Below, piece after piece: positions 48,681-57,575 of a DNA stretch of 64,000 nucleotides (positions are counted from its first letter, which is position 1; each line of letters starts with the position of its first letter). Below the pieces are notes generated by a model that was given only the letters and a program-made list of their open reading frames with translations, was not told where the DNA came from and made no database searches. The stretch covers positions 1 to 64,000 of the forward strand of contig JACQAP010000028.1 in the NCBI GenBank assembly GCA_016194905.1. Reading direction: 5' to 3'. A program made the position numbers and the translations under genes. The stretch comes from Betaproteobacteria bacterium (GTDB lineage: Bacteria; Pseudomonadota; Gammaproteobacteria; Burkholderiales; JACQAP01).

Positions 48681-49340
48681 CTATTTCGGCTGCGGCACGA
48701 TACGCAGATAAGGCTTGGGCGCCTTCCAGCCGTTGGGGTATTTCTTCTTCGCGTCCTCGTCGGAAACCGACGGCACGATGATCACGTCCTGGCCCGGCTT
48801 CCAGTTCACCGGCGTGGCGACCTGGTGCTTGGCGGTGAGCTGGATGGAGTCGAGCACGCGCAACACTTCGTCGAAGTTACGGCCAGTGCTCATCGGGTAG
48901 CTCAGCATCAGCTTGATCTTCTTGTCCGGGCCGATCACGAACACGGTGCGAACCGTCGCGTTGTTGGCGGCGGTCCGACCTTCCGACGTAATGCCGGCAT
49001 CCGCGGGAAGCATGTCGTAGAGTTTTGCGACCTTGAGTTCCGGATCACCGATCATCGGGTAATTGACTTTGTGACCCTGTGTTTCCTCGATGTCCTTGGC
49101 CCATTTGCTGTGGCTGCTGGCGGGATCGACGCTCAGGCCGATGATCTTGCAGTTGCGCTTCGTGAACTCGGATTGCAATCCGGCCATGTAGCCCAGCTCG
49201 GTGGTACAGACCGGGGTGAAATCCTTCGGATGGGAGAACAGAACGGCCCAGCCATCTCCGATCCATTGATGGAAATTGATGGTGCCCTGCGTGGTCTCAG
49301 CAGTGAAATTCGGGGCTTCGTCGTTGATGCGTAGTGACAT
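48681..49340 (-). CDS. 1-Cys peroxiredoxin (Prx6/AhpC-TSA family)
   Basis: Reduces H2O2 and organic peroxides. The 219-residue protein has the peroxidatic cysteine in HPKDFTPVCTTELGYMA (about residue 46) and no resolving Cys in the C-terminal domain. The C-terminal extension (VNWKPGQDVIIVPSVSDEDAKKKYPNGW) is typical of Prx6-type enzymes. AGGAGG upstream fixes the ATG at 49340. Followed by a clear terminator, so a single-gene transcript is likely. Confidence 0.93.
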   Translation of the reverse strand: MSLRINDEAPNFTAETTQGTINFHQWIGDGWAVLFSHPKDFTPVCTTELGYMAGLQSEFTKRNCKIIGLSVDPASSHSKWAKDIEETQGHKVNYPMIGDPELKVAKLYDMLPADAGITSEGRTAANNATVRTVFVIGPDKKIKLMLSYPMSTGRNFDEVLRVLDSIQLTAKHQVATPVNWKPGQDVIIVPSVSDEDAKKKYPNGWKAPKPYLRIVPQPK

Positions 49341-49450
49341 GATTGTCCTCCTACAGATTGTGGGTTTTCGGGTTTTCTGCCTTCTTCTGACCAATTCTTA
49401 TCGCACTGCCCTTTTCCCTTGTCAAGCACCGCCGCATCAGGCCGCCTATA

Positions 49451-50233
49451 TTACGGCGCGATCGAGATTTCGACGGTTCCAACGCCCTCAATCGCATAAC
49501 GGTAGTGCTCGCCCGCTTTGGGGAAGCGGGTCGTGACCCAGCTACCGGTGAGCACGATCTCGCCGGCCTTCAGCGTCTGGCCCAGTTCATTGAGATTATT
49601 GGCAAGCCAGCGCAGCGGTTCGAACGGGTGCCCGAGCACGTCGGCGCCCTTGCCTGCGTCGATCACCTTGCCGTTGCACTCCAGCACGCTCTTCGCTGTA
49701 CCGAGATCGGGCCAGGTGCCTTTGAATTCGCCGAGCACGTTGCCTTCGTTCCAGGAGTTGTCCGCAACCAGCGAAAGCAGGTCGAGCGGATAATCGGAAT
49801 TGCGGTCGTCGATGACTTCGAAGGCGGGGCACACGGCGTCCACCGCGGCGGCGACTTCCTTGAACGTGTACGGCTTGCCGCGCGGCGGCAGCGAAGTGCT
49901 GATGCGGGCGCAGCATTCGAATTCGATGCCGAGCCGGCCCAGCCGCGACAAAGAAAGCATCACGCCGCTTTTGTGCAGCCGGCTTTCGAGTACGACGCCC
50001 GAGTTCGGATGATTGACGCCGCACATTTCCTGCATGCGCTTCGACGTCAGTCCGATCTTGTAGCCGACGCGGCGGCCGAGGGATGCTTCCAGTCGCGTCA
50101 CGTAAGCCGCCTGGATTGCATAGGCGCCCGCGAGATCCGTTGCGCCGTAATCGCGTGCGAAAGGAACGATTTTTCTTTTCGCGGCATGGTCGCGTATCAG
50201 CGCGGCTGCCGCTTCTTCCGTTCTGACATTCAT
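49451..50233 (-). CDS. 2-keto-4-pentenoate / 2-oxohept-3-enedioate hydratase-like enzyme (FAA hydrolase superfamily)
   Basis: A 260-residue member of the FAH-related hydratase/decarboxylase family. It contains VGYKIGLTSKRMQEMCGVNHP, the metal ligands in GIEFECCARIS (E-x-E), and VLTGSWVTTRFPKAGEHYRY. Known relatives (MhpD, HpaH/HpcG, DmpH) act in meta-cleavage pathways upstream of a pyruvate aldolase. AGGAGG precedes the ATG at 50233. With the HpcH-type aldolase at 46076 it could form the last two steps of such a pathway, although the genes are 3 kb apart on opposite strands. Confidence 0.82.
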   Translation of the reverse strand: MNVRTEEAAAALIRDHAAKRKIVPFARDYGATDLAGAYAIQAAYVTRLEASLGRRVGYKIGLTSKRMQEMCGVNHPNSGVVLESRLHKSGVMLSLSRLGRLGIEFECCARISTSLPPRGKPYTFKEVAAAVDAVCPAFEVIDDRNSDYPLDLLSLVADNSWNEGNVLGEFKGTWPDLGTAKSVLECNGKVIDAGKGADVLGHPFEPLRWLANNLNELGQTLKAGEIVLTGSWVTTRFPKAGEHYRYAIEGVGTVEISIAP

Positions 50234-50380
50234 GCGACTGTCCTCCTCGATTGCGGCATGATATCGGCTTCGCTGTATTCTTGCGGAATACTAATGTGAA
50301 CCACTCAAGGGAACACTTGGAGCTGAAGCTGCCGTGGTTCAATCTTGCATTTGACCTTCAGTATGAACGGGGAGATATCA

Positions 50381-51346
50381 ATGCGGCGGATGGCGAAGCG
50401 GGTGCTGGTGGCAATGTTCTGCCTCGCGCTCCCGGCAGCGGCGGCGGAGTACCCCGATCATCCGGTGCGCATGATCGTGCCGTTCACGCCGGCGGGCGCG
50501 ACCGATCTGCTGGGACGCCTGGTGGGCGAGCGGCTCGGTGAGAAGCTCGGCCAGCCGGTGATCATCGACAATCGTCCCGGTGCCGGCGGCAACCTGGGAG
50601 CGGAGCTTGCGGCGCATGCGCGACCCGACGGCTACACGCTGCTGATGGGGCCGGCTTCCGTGTACGCTATTTCGGCCACGCTTTATCCGAAACTCAACTA
50701 CGACCTGGTCAAGGATCTCGTTCCGGTATCGCTGGTCGCCAATGTTCCGCATGTCCTGCTGGTGAACGTCGACCTGGCGGTGAAGTCGGTACCGGAGTTG
50801 ATTCAAATTGCGACGAAACAGCCCGGCGGCCTGAACATAGCCTCGCAGGGCAGCGGCACCGTTTCCCATCTCGAAGCCGAGCTGCTCAAGCACATGGCAG
50901 AAATCGACATGGTGCACGTGCCATATCGCGGCAGCGCGCCGGCGCTGATCGACCTGATCGGCGGTCGCACGCAGGTGATGTTCGACAGCATCGCCTCGGC
51001 GCTGCCGCACGTTCGCGCGGGCAGATTGCGTGCAATCGCAGTGGCTTCGAAGAGCCGTTCCCCGCTGCTGCCTGACGTGCCGACCGTCGATGAATCCGGA
51101 TTGAAGGGCTACAGCGCGCATTCCTGGCTCGGCATATTCGTCCCCGCAGGGACGCCGAAGCCGATCGTCGAGCGGCTGCAGCGCGATCTGAGCGCTGCGA
51201 TCGACGAGCCGAAAGCGCGAGCCCGCCTCATGGAGGCGGGCTTCGATCCGCGGAGCAGCACTTCGGCGGCCTTTGCGAAACTGGTGCGGGACGAAATCGA
51301 CAAGTGGCGTCCTGTCGTCAAGATATCCGGCGCTACCGCAGATTGA
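50381..51346 (+). CDS. Tripartite tricarboxylate transporter (Bug family) periplasmic binding protein
   Basis: A 321-residue precursor. After a signal peptide (about residues 1-22, ending LPAAAAE) come the Bug signatures YPDHPVRMIVPFTPAGATD, PVIIDNRPGAGGNLGAE, PDGYTLLMG, and VPYRGSAPALIDLIGGRTQVMFD. These proteins bind carboxylates or similar small anions and are greatly expanded in Burkholderiales, often without nearby TctAB membrane genes, as here. ATG at 50381 is chosen for GGGGAG just upstream; earlier ATGs at 50345 and 50363 are alternatives. Confidence 0.9.
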   Translation: MRRMAKRVLVAMFCLALPAAAAEYPDHPVRMIVPFTPAGATDLLGRLVGERLGEKLGQPVIIDNRPGAGGNLGAELAAHARPDGYTLLMGPASVYAISATLYPKLNYDLVKDLVPVSLVANVPHVLLVNVDLAVKSVPELIQIATKQPGGLNIASQGSGTVSHLEAELLKHMAEIDMVHVPYRGSAPALIDLIGGRTQVMFDSIASALPHVRAGRLRAIAVASKSRSPLLPDVPTVDESGLKGYSAHSWLGIFVPAGTPKPIVERLQRDLSAAIDEPKARARLMEAGFDPRSSTSAAFAKLVRDEIDKWRPVVKISGATAD

Positions 51347-51359
51347 CTAAATCTCTCCA

Positions 51360-51538
51360 CCCAACACAGAGACACAGAGAGCGCAGAGAACACAGAGGAA
51401 AACGAAAAGAATAATACTGGACGGTAACCGCGGGATATTGGAAGCTTAGCCGCCGCATCAATTGCCACCGATTCAGCCATTAACTCTTCTCATGCATTTC
51501 TCTGTGCCCTCTGTGTACTCTGTGTCTCTGTGTTGGGC
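51360..51538 (+). repeat. CACAGAGA foldback between Bug receptor and CoA-transferase genes
   Basis: The 5' arm CCCAACACAGAGACACAGAG and its continuation (51360-51400) consists of ACACAGAG-type units of 8-9 nt. The 3' arm (51498-51537, ending TGTCTCTGTGTTGGG) is its reverse complement, with the outer 20 bases matching perfectly. The spacer is about 97 bp. Best-matched arm pair in the window. No coding potential in the 225-bp gap. Confidence 0.8.
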
Positions 51539-51571
51539 GTAAATGAATTTTGACTTCATGGTGAGACGAAA

Positions 51572-52765
51572 ATGAGCGGTCCGTTGAAGGGAACAAGAGT
51601 CCTGGATCTGACGCGCGTGCTGGCGGGGCCGCACGCGACGCAGATCCTCGCCGACCTCGGCGCCGAAGTCATCAAGATCGAACGGCCGGGAACGGGCGAC
51701 GATACGCGCGGCTGGGGGCCGCCGTATGTGAAGGACGCGCAGGGCAACGACACATCCGAGACCACTTATTTCGCCGGCTGCAATCGAGGCAAGAAATCGG
51801 TCACGCTGGATCTCGCCGATGCGGACGCGCAGAAGCGGGTTCGCGAAATGGCCAGCCAGTGCGACGTCCTGGTCGAAAACTATAAGGTCGGCGATCTCGC
51901 GCGCTACGGGCTCGACTACGCATCGCTGCACAGGTTGTATCCGGGTTTGATCTACTGCTCGATTACCGGCTTCGGCCAGACCGGCCCGTACGCGGAGCGC
52001 GCGGGCTACGACCCGATAGCGCAGGCGATGTGCGGCATGATGAGTGTGACCGGCGAAGCGGAGGATAGGCCGGGCACGACGCCGCAAAGAGTCGGCGTCG
52101 CGGTGGTCGACCTGATGTCCGGTCAATACTCCGTGATCGGCATTCTTGCGGCGCTGCTGCACCGGAAGGAAACCGGCGAAGGTCAGCATATCGATATCGG
52201 CCTGCTCGACGTCGGTGTGGCCTCGATGGCCAACATCGGCTCCGCCTATCTCGGTGCAGGTGTCGTGTCGAAAAGAAACGGTGGCGTGCACCCAAGCGTG
52301 GTGCCGTCGCAGGGTTTCGAATGTGCGGACGGTTACGTCATCGTCGCAGCCGCGAACGATACCCAGTTCAGGAAGCTCTGCGAAGCCGCGGGCCGGCCCG
52401 AAATCGCACAGGACGAGCGTTTTGCCACGAATTCGGCGCGTGTGAGTAGTCGCGCCATTATCGCGCCGCTGCTCGAAGCTATTTTCCGCTCCCGCCCGGT
52501 CGCCGACTGGACCGAAGCTCTGGCCAAGGTCGGCGTCTCCTGCGGCCCGATCCATTCCATCGACCGGGTGTTCGACGATCCGCAGGTCAGGGCGCGGGGC
52601 ATGGTGGTCGAAGTCCCTTACGCTCCGGCGGGCAAGCTGAAGATGACAGCGAGCCCGATCAGGATGTCCGTTACTCCCCTTGAATCCGTGCAACCACCGC
52701 CTACACTGGGAGAACACAACAACGACGTGTTGCGGCCTGCCCCGGGCGGCGGGGCGGCTCGCTAA
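51572..52765 (+). CDS. CaiB/BaiF family (class III) CoA-transferase
   Basis: A 397-residue enzyme transferring CoA between carboxylic acids. Motifs: GPLKGTRVLDLTRVLAGPHA at the start, LGAEVIKIERPGTGDDTR, NRGKKSVTLDLADADA and the catalytic Asp in VAVVDLMSGQY (about residue 174). C-terminal VRARGMVVEVPY is typical. Pairing with the Bug-type receptor upstream is common in Burkholderiales and suggests uptake and CoA-activation of an organic acid, which is inference. Confidence 0.92.
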   Translation: MSGPLKGTRVLDLTRVLAGPHATQILADLGAEVIKIERPGTGDDTRGWGPPYVKDAQGNDTSETTYFAGCNRGKKSVTLDLADADAQKRVREMASQCDVLVENYKVGDLARYGLDYASLHRLYPGLIYCSITGFGQTGPYAERAGYDPIAQAMCGMMSVTGEAEDRPGTTPQRVGVAVVDLMSGQYSVIGILAALLHRKETGEGQHIDIGLLDVGVASMANIGSAYLGAGVVSKRNGGVHPSVVPSQGFECADGYVIVAAANDTQFRKLCEAAGRPEIAQDERFATNSARVSSRAIIAPLLEAIFRSRPVADWTEALAKVGVSCGPIHSIDRVFDDPQVRARGMVVEVPYAPAGKLKMTASPIRMSVTPLESVQPPPTLGEHNNDVLRPAPGGGAAR

Positions 52766-52918
52766 CCTGTTGCTTTCGGGACCTTCCACCCGGACTGCGC
52801 GGCCTGTTTCCTTTGCCCGTCGACGCGGTGGCGCCTGAGCGGTCGTAACCGCGAGCTGCAGGGTGGCAGGCCGTTGAAGCAGCGGCAGAGATCGAATCTC
52901 AACCTCAGGGGAGGCGAT

Positions 52919-54574
52919 ATGCGATTCCGCAATCAGAACGGCCCTCTATCGGTCCGCGCCATCTGCGGCCCACACGTGGTGACACTTGCTTGGGACGTTC
53001 GCGAGGCCGACTGGGACAACTTCACCGCAGGCCTCCTCGGCTTTGCCATCGAGCGCACCGCGTTCAGCAACGGCGCACCCGCCGAACGCTACTTCCTGCG
53101 CGGCATCAAGCGCTTCGAGGACAAGGACAAGGGGCTTGCGCCGGGAACCCCGGTGCCCACCTCGGAACACCCCGTGCAGTCGTTTCAGTGGGGCGACTAC
53201 ACCGTGAGGCCTGCACACCAGTACCAGTACCGTGTCGTGCCCGTCTACGGTCAACCGAAACTGCTCGAGCTGCGGGACGCGTCAGCGGTCACGGTCGGCG
53301 CGCCCACGCCCGACCCGCAAGTGGGCAGCCATGCCGTTTACTTCAACCGCGGGGCCGCGGGCTCCCAGGCCTACGCACGCGAATTCACGAACCCGAAACC
53401 GGACGAGACCAAGCCGGAATCGCCGCAGATGCAATGGCTGTCGCGGGGGCTCTACGAGGCGTTGATTGCATTCATCGGCCGGGCCAACGGCCCCGCCTTT
53501 GCCTTGCGCGGTGCCTTTTACGAATTCCGCTATCTCCCGGTCGGCAAGGCTTTCAAGCGGGCGGCCCAAGCCGGCGCGGACGTAAAGCTGCTTTATGACA
53601 AGCCGAACTACGGAGCGCAAAACCGCGCCATGGTTTCCAGGGCCGGGATCAAGGGTCTTTGCAGGGAGCGCAGAGGCATCCAGTCGGAGAAGCACAACAA
53701 GTTCCTGGTGCTGCTCCAGAACGGCGCGCCGATCGCGGTCTGGACCGGATCCACTAACATCTCGGCCGGCGGGATCTTCGGGCACTCGAATGTCGGGCAT
53801 GCGGTGTTCGATGCGGCCATCGCCCGCAAGTACCTCGACTACTGGTCCTTCCTGTGGGAGACGCCTGACGCGGCAAACGCGCCACTCGCCCGGCGGAACA
53901 ATCAGGAAACGCCCACGCCCGCCGGCGACCCCGACCCTAACTCGATCACGGCGCTGTTCAGCCCCCGCGTCGGGACGACGCTGCAGTGGTACGCGGACCG
54001 GATGGACAAGGCGAAGGATATCGTCTGCTTCACCGTTGCCTTCACCATCGCCGCGCCATTCGCCAATGTTCTCAAGAAGCAGAACGACGTGTCGCGTTAC
54101 GTTCTCAAGGACAAGAATTCCGCAGGCGACGACGAGATCCGCCGCGACGACGACCTCTTGATCGCTGCGGGCGCCAAGTTCGGCAAGAACGATCTCGCCA
54201 ACTTCAGGGCCGAAGCCCTGACCGGGTTCAACAAGAACCTCTACATCCACGATAAGTTCATGCTGATCGACCCGCTGGGCGCTGATCCGGTGATCATCAC
54301 CGGATCAGCCAACTTCAGCCCGGCCTCGACCACTTCCAACGACGAGAACATGCTCGTGATCCGCGGCAACACCGACCTTGCGGACGCCTACTTCGGAGAG
54401 TTCATGCGGCTCTTCGACCATATCTACGCGCGCCACATCATCACGCGCAAGCTCTCGGCGGCAGCCAAGAAGAACAAGCGCAACTACCTGGCGAACGACA
54501 ATTCGTGGGTGCGCCAGCAGAAGGACGGGCCCAAGGCGCGGCGGCGCAAGAGGTTCCACGGCCCCTGGGCCTGA
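52919..54574 (+). CDS. Phospholipase D-like (HKD) protein
   Basis: A 551-residue protein with two HKD-type half-sites: EKHNKFLVLLQ...WTGSTNIS (about 255-285) and IHDKFMLIDPLG...ITGSANFSPAS (about 443-470). These pack into one phosphodiesterase site in PLD enzymes, which act on phospholipids or nucleic acids. The N-terminal 150 residues (VRAICGPHVVTLAWDV) look like a fibronectin/beta-sandwich segment, unidentified. No signal peptide. GGGGAGG at 52908-52914 fixes the ATG at 52919. The basic tail (KARRRKRFHGP) could favour nucleic acid or membrane binding. The 153 bp before it hold no other feature. Confidence 0.85.
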   Translation: MRFRNQNGPLSVRAICGPHVVTLAWDVREADWDNFTAGLLGFAIERTAFSNGAPAERYFLRGIKRFEDKDKGLAPGTPVPTSEHPVQSFQWGDYTVRPAHQYQYRVVPVYGQPKLLELRDASAVTVGAPTPDPQVGSHAVYFNRGAAGSQAYAREFTNPKPDETKPESPQMQWLSRGLYEALIAFIGRANGPAFALRGAFYEFRYLPVGKAFKRAAQAGADVKLLYDKPNYGAQNRAMVSRAGIKGLCRERRGIQSEKHNKFLVLLQNGAPIAVWTGSTNISAGGIFGHSNVGHAVFDAAIARKYLDYWSFLWETPDAANAPLARRNNQETPTPAGDPDPNSITALFSPRVGTTLQWYADRMDKAKDIVCFTVAFTIAAPFANVLKKQNDVSRYVLKDKNSAGDDEIRRDDDLLIAAGAKFGKNDLANFRAEALTGFNKNLYIHDKFMLIDPLGADPVIITGSANFSPASTTSNDENMLVIRGNTDLADAYFGEFMRLFDHIYARHIITRKLSAAAKKNKRNYLANDNSWVRQQKDGPKARRRKRFHGPWA

Positions 54575-54715
54575 GTAAGAGCCTACGGCGTTGAAATGAC
54601 CATTGATGCAGAGTAGGGCGCACGATTCGCGTGCAGCCACGTCGAACCGGGCATCGTCGTGCATTCCCAATGCCTGGGACGCCGGTAGCGCCATCATGGC
54701 CAGGCACCGCGGTTG

Positions 54716-55270
54716 ATGGCGCGCGCTTGCATCTGGCTGATCGCCATGCTGTGGCTTGTGCTGACGGCCGGCTGTGCATCCCGGCCTGAGAAGCCGGCCG
54801 CGGTTCCGGCGTCTCCCGGGTCAAAACCCAGTTCCGGTTCGAAAATGTTCGTCAAGGACATTCAGGCAATCACTGCGTATCACAACAAGGTGCGCGCCGA
54901 TGTCGGCGTGGGTCCCATGAAGTGGTCCGCCGCGCTCGCGGTCTACGCTCAGGAGTGGGCGGACCATCTTGCCGCCACGACCTGCAAGATGAAGCATCGC
55001 TCCGGGAAAAGGTACGGGGAGAATCTGTTTCAGGGTACAGCCGGATTTTATACCGCAGTGGACGCGGCCAAGGCCTGGGAGACCGAGAAGAAGGATTATC
55101 GCGGCGGCGCGTTGACCGAGTCGAACTGGCATCCGGCCGGTCACTACACGCAGATGGTGTGGCGCGACACGACCGCTCTCGGTTGCGGTGAAGCAACCTG
55201 CGACAAAACCCTGATCGTGGCCTGCAACTACGATCCGCCCGGCAACTATATCGGCCGCCGTCCCTACTAG
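54716..55270 (+). CDS. CAP/SCP-PR1 domain lipoprotein
   Basis: A 184-residue secreted lipoprotein. The signal sequence ends in the lipobox LTAGC (Cys about residue 21), followed by a Pro/Ser-rich linker and a CAP domain. CAP motifs: AITAYHNKVRADVGVGPM, SGKRYGENLFQG, HYTQMVWRDTTALGCGEATC and CNYDPPGNYIGRRPY. Function of bacterial CAP proteins is mostly unknown. ATG at 54716 is preferred over a TTG three bases upstream. The 141-bp gap before it holds nothing recognised. Confidence 0.88.
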   Translation: MARACIWLIAMLWLVLTAGCASRPEKPAAVPASPGSKPSSGSKMFVKDIQAITAYHNKVRADVGVGPMKWSAALAVYAQEWADHLAATTCKMKHRSGKRYGENLFQGTAGFYTAVDAAKAWETEKKDYRGGALTESNWHPAGHYTQMVWRDTTALGCGEATCDKTLIVACNYDPPGNYIGRRPY

Positions 55271-55351
55271 AAACAATCTCAAGACTCCATTCAGATCCGG
55301 GACAGCGTCCAGAACAACGTTTATCGCAGAGGACGCGGTGAGAGTCGCTCT

Positions 55352-55386
55352 TTTCACGAAGTGCGCCGCGCGATGCTAGGATTCGG
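55352..55386 (+). promoter_or_regulatory. Promoter-like block of corA, shared with the alcohol dehydrogenase gene
   Basis: TTTCACGAAGTGCGCCGCGC and its continuation ATGCTAGGATTCGG match 31 of 35 positions of the block at 56430-56464. TGCTAGGAT (55374-55382) looks like an extended -10, and TTTCAC (55352-55357) lies 19 bp upstream of TAGGAT. CACGAAGTG is an inverted repeat that could bind a regulator. Confidence 0.5.
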
Positions 55387-55401
55387 GCAGGGAGAAAAGT
55401 C

Positions 55402-56367
55402 ATGCTCATCAATTGCGTCGCGTATGAGGGCGGAAAAAAACTCGCGGACATTCAGCCCAGCGAGATCCATAGTTACGTCAACCGACCGGAGTGTTTCGTC
55501 TGGGTCGCCATGTTCGAACCTACGGCCGACGAACTGGGAGCAATGGAGGCCGAGTTCAACCTGCACGAACTGGCGGTGGAGGATGCGCGTCATGGCCACC
55601 AGCGCCCGAAGATTGAGGAATACAGCGACCTGCTTTTTGCCGTCCTGCAGATCGTCGAAGTCGTGGGCGACGAGCTGAACGTCGGCGAGATGGACGTGTT
55701 CGTCGGCCGCAACTACATCCTGTCGGTGCGCAGCCATACCCAACTCGGTTTTCTGGGAGTGCGCGCCCGCTGCGAGCGCGAACCGGAGTTGCTCCAGCAC
55801 GGCGCGGGCTATGTGTTATATGCGATCACGGACGCCGTGGTGGATCGCTACTTCCCGGTGCTGGATGCGCTGGAAGTCGAGCTGGAGCAGATCGAAACCA
55901 GGATCTTCGCCGGCCAGAACAATCGCGCGATCATCGAATCGCTCTATTCCTTGAAGCAGAAGCTGATGACGCTCAAACACGCGACCAGTCCGCTGCTGGA
56001 GGCGATCGGCAAGCTCTATGGTGGACGGGTGCCCTACCAGTGCTCGCGCCTCCAGGAATATTTTCGCGACATCTACGACCATCTCGTGCGGCTCAACCAG
56101 TCGATCGAGAGCCTGCGCGAAATGGTGACGACCGCGATTTCGGTGAACCTGTCGCTGCTGACCATCCAGGAAAACGAAGTCACCAAGCGCCTGGCGGCCT
56201 GCGCTGCCCTGGTCGCGGTGCCCACCCTGATTGCCGGCGTGTACGGCATGAACTTCAAAAACATCCCGGAGCTCGAATGGGCCTTCGGTTATCCTCTGGC
56301 GGTCGGCATGATGACTGCGATCGACGTCTATCTGTTCTATCGTTTCCGCAAGTCGAAGTGGCTGTGA
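55402..56367 (+). CDS. corA: CorA-family magnesium/cobalt transporter
   Basis: A 321-residue 2-TM GxN transporter. It has the long cytoplasmic alpha/beta domain and stalk helix, then two C-terminal helices with the ion-selectivity signature YGMNF between them (about residue 279). The tail ends in basic RFRKSKWL. Homopentamers import Mg2+ down the membrane potential. GGGAG precedes the ATG at 55402. A second Mg2+-transporter type (MgtE-like) is encoded at 40443. Confidence 0.92.
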   Translation: MLINCVAYEGGKKLADIQPSEIHSYVNRPECFVWVAMFEPTADELGAMEAEFNLHELAVEDARHGHQRPKIEEYSDLLFAVLQIVEVVGDELNVGEMDVFVGRNYILSVRSHTQLGFLGVRARCEREPELLQHGAGYVLYAITDAVVDRYFPVLDALEVELEQIETRIFAGQNNRAIIESLYSLKQKLMTLKHATSPLLEAIGKLYGGRVPYQCSRLQEYFRDIYDHLVRLNQSIESLREMVTTAISVNLSLLTIQENEVTKRLAACAALVAVPTLIAGVYGMNFKNIPELEWAFGYPLAVGMMTAIDVYLFYRFRKSKWL

Positions 56368-56429
56368 TCGTCTTCTCCGGGCTGGTCGCGTTTCTCCGTG
56401 TCCTACGTGGTTAACATTGCCCTTTGCTC

Positions 56430-56464
56430 TTGCACGAAGTGCACCGCCCGGTGCTAGGATTCGG
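56430..56464 (+). promoter_or_regulatory. Promoter-like block of the alcohol dehydrogenase gene, shared with corA
   Basis: TTGCACGAAGTGCACCGCCC then GGTGCTAGGATTCGG. It contains a perfect inverted repeat TGCAC-GAA-GTGCA and an extended -10-like TGCTAGGAT (56452-56460), 19 bp after TTGCAC. It matches the corA upstream block at 31 of 35 positions and sits 30-65 bp before the start codon, so it is probably a functional promoter/operator. Confidence 0.5.
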
Positions 56465-56495
56465 CCAAGAGGAAAGAACATACGGGGAGGGAGCA

Positions 56496-57551
56496 ATGCT
56501 GAGTTACGACGTGGTCGAATGGGGAAAGCCCCTTCAGAAGGCGGAGAAGGCGACGCCGAAGCCGGCCGGAACCGAAGTGCTGCTGAAGCTCAAATATTGC
56601 GGAGTCTGCCACAGCGACGTGCACATCCGCGAAGGCTATTTCGATCTGGGTGGAGGCAAACGCTTCAACATGAGCGATCGAGGGATGAATCCACCGGTGA
56701 CGCTGGGACACGAGCCCTTCGGCACCGTAATTGCCGCGGGACCGGAGGCGAAGGATGTGCCGATCGGACAGGACCGGCTGGTGTGTCCGTGGATTGGCTG
56801 CGGAAAGTGCGCGCGCTGTCTGGAGGGGATGGACAATCATTGCATGGCGCCGCGCTGGATCGGCATTCAGCGTCCCGGCGGTTACGCCGATCATCTGCTG
56901 GTGCCGCATGCGAAATATCTGGTGGACGCGAGCGGGATCGATCCCATGTGGGCGGCGACGCTGTCCTGCTCCGGGCTGACGACTTATTCGGCCGTGGCGC
57001 AGTTGAAGCCCATCCCGCGCGATGAATGGGTGGCGGTATTCGGTGCAGGCGGCCTGGGCTTGATGGCGATCGAAATGCTCAAAGCCATCGGCCACGAACG
57101 CATCGTCGTCGTTGATATCGACGACAAGAAGCTCGAAGTGGCGAAGAAGGAAGGCGCCGCCGCGACAGTCAACGGACGCGATCCGGAGGCCCCGAAAAAA
57201 CTTCTGGAAGCCGCCGGCGGCCCGTTGTATGGCGCAGTCGATCTGGTCGGTGCCGCAGACACAGCCACGCTCGCGCTGGGCGTCTTGCGCAAAGGCGGAA
57301 AGCTGATCGTGGTAGGACTTTACGGCGGAGAAATCCCGGTATCGCTCGTTGTGGTGGTGCAACGCGCCTGGAGAATCCAGGGATCCAGCGTCGGCAATGT
57401 CGCCGAGTTGAAGGAGGTCATCGCGCTGGCGCGTTCGGGGAAGATCAAGCCGATCCCGATCGAAAAGCGCCCGCTCTCGGAAGTGAGCCGTACGCTCGAT
57501 CAGCTGAAGGCGGGAAGCATCGTCGGGCGGGTGGTGGCGTCGATCAACTGA
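56496..57551 (+). CDS. Zinc-dependent alcohol dehydrogenase (MDR family)
   Basis: A 351-residue medium-chain dehydrogenase. Catalytic zinc region GVCHSDVHIREG and GHEPFGTV; structural zinc cysteines in WIGCGKCARCLEGMDNHC; Rossmann motif VFGAGGLGLMA and acidic VVDIDDKKLE, suggesting NAD(H) preference. GGGGAGGGAG precedes the ATG at 56496. Substrate unknown; it resembles enzymes acting on cyclic or aliphatic alcohols. Confidence 0.9.
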   Translation: MLSYDVVEWGKPLQKAEKATPKPAGTEVLLKLKYCGVCHSDVHIREGYFDLGGGKRFNMSDRGMNPPVTLGHEPFGTVIAAGPEAKDVPIGQDRLVCPWIGCGKCARCLEGMDNHCMAPRWIGIQRPGGYADHLLVPHAKYLVDASGIDPMWAATLSCSGLTTYSAVAQLKPIPRDEWVAVFGAGGLGLMAIEMLKAIGHERIVVVDIDDKKLEVAKKEGAAATVNGRDPEAPKKLLEAAGGPLYGAVDLVGAADTATLALGVLRKGGKLIVVGLYGGEIPVSLVVVVQRAWRIQGSSVGNVAELKEVIALARSGKIKPIPIEKRPLSEVSRTLDQLKAGSIVGRVVASIN

Positions 57552-57575
57552 GGCCGTCGGCGCCGGGATCGTTCG

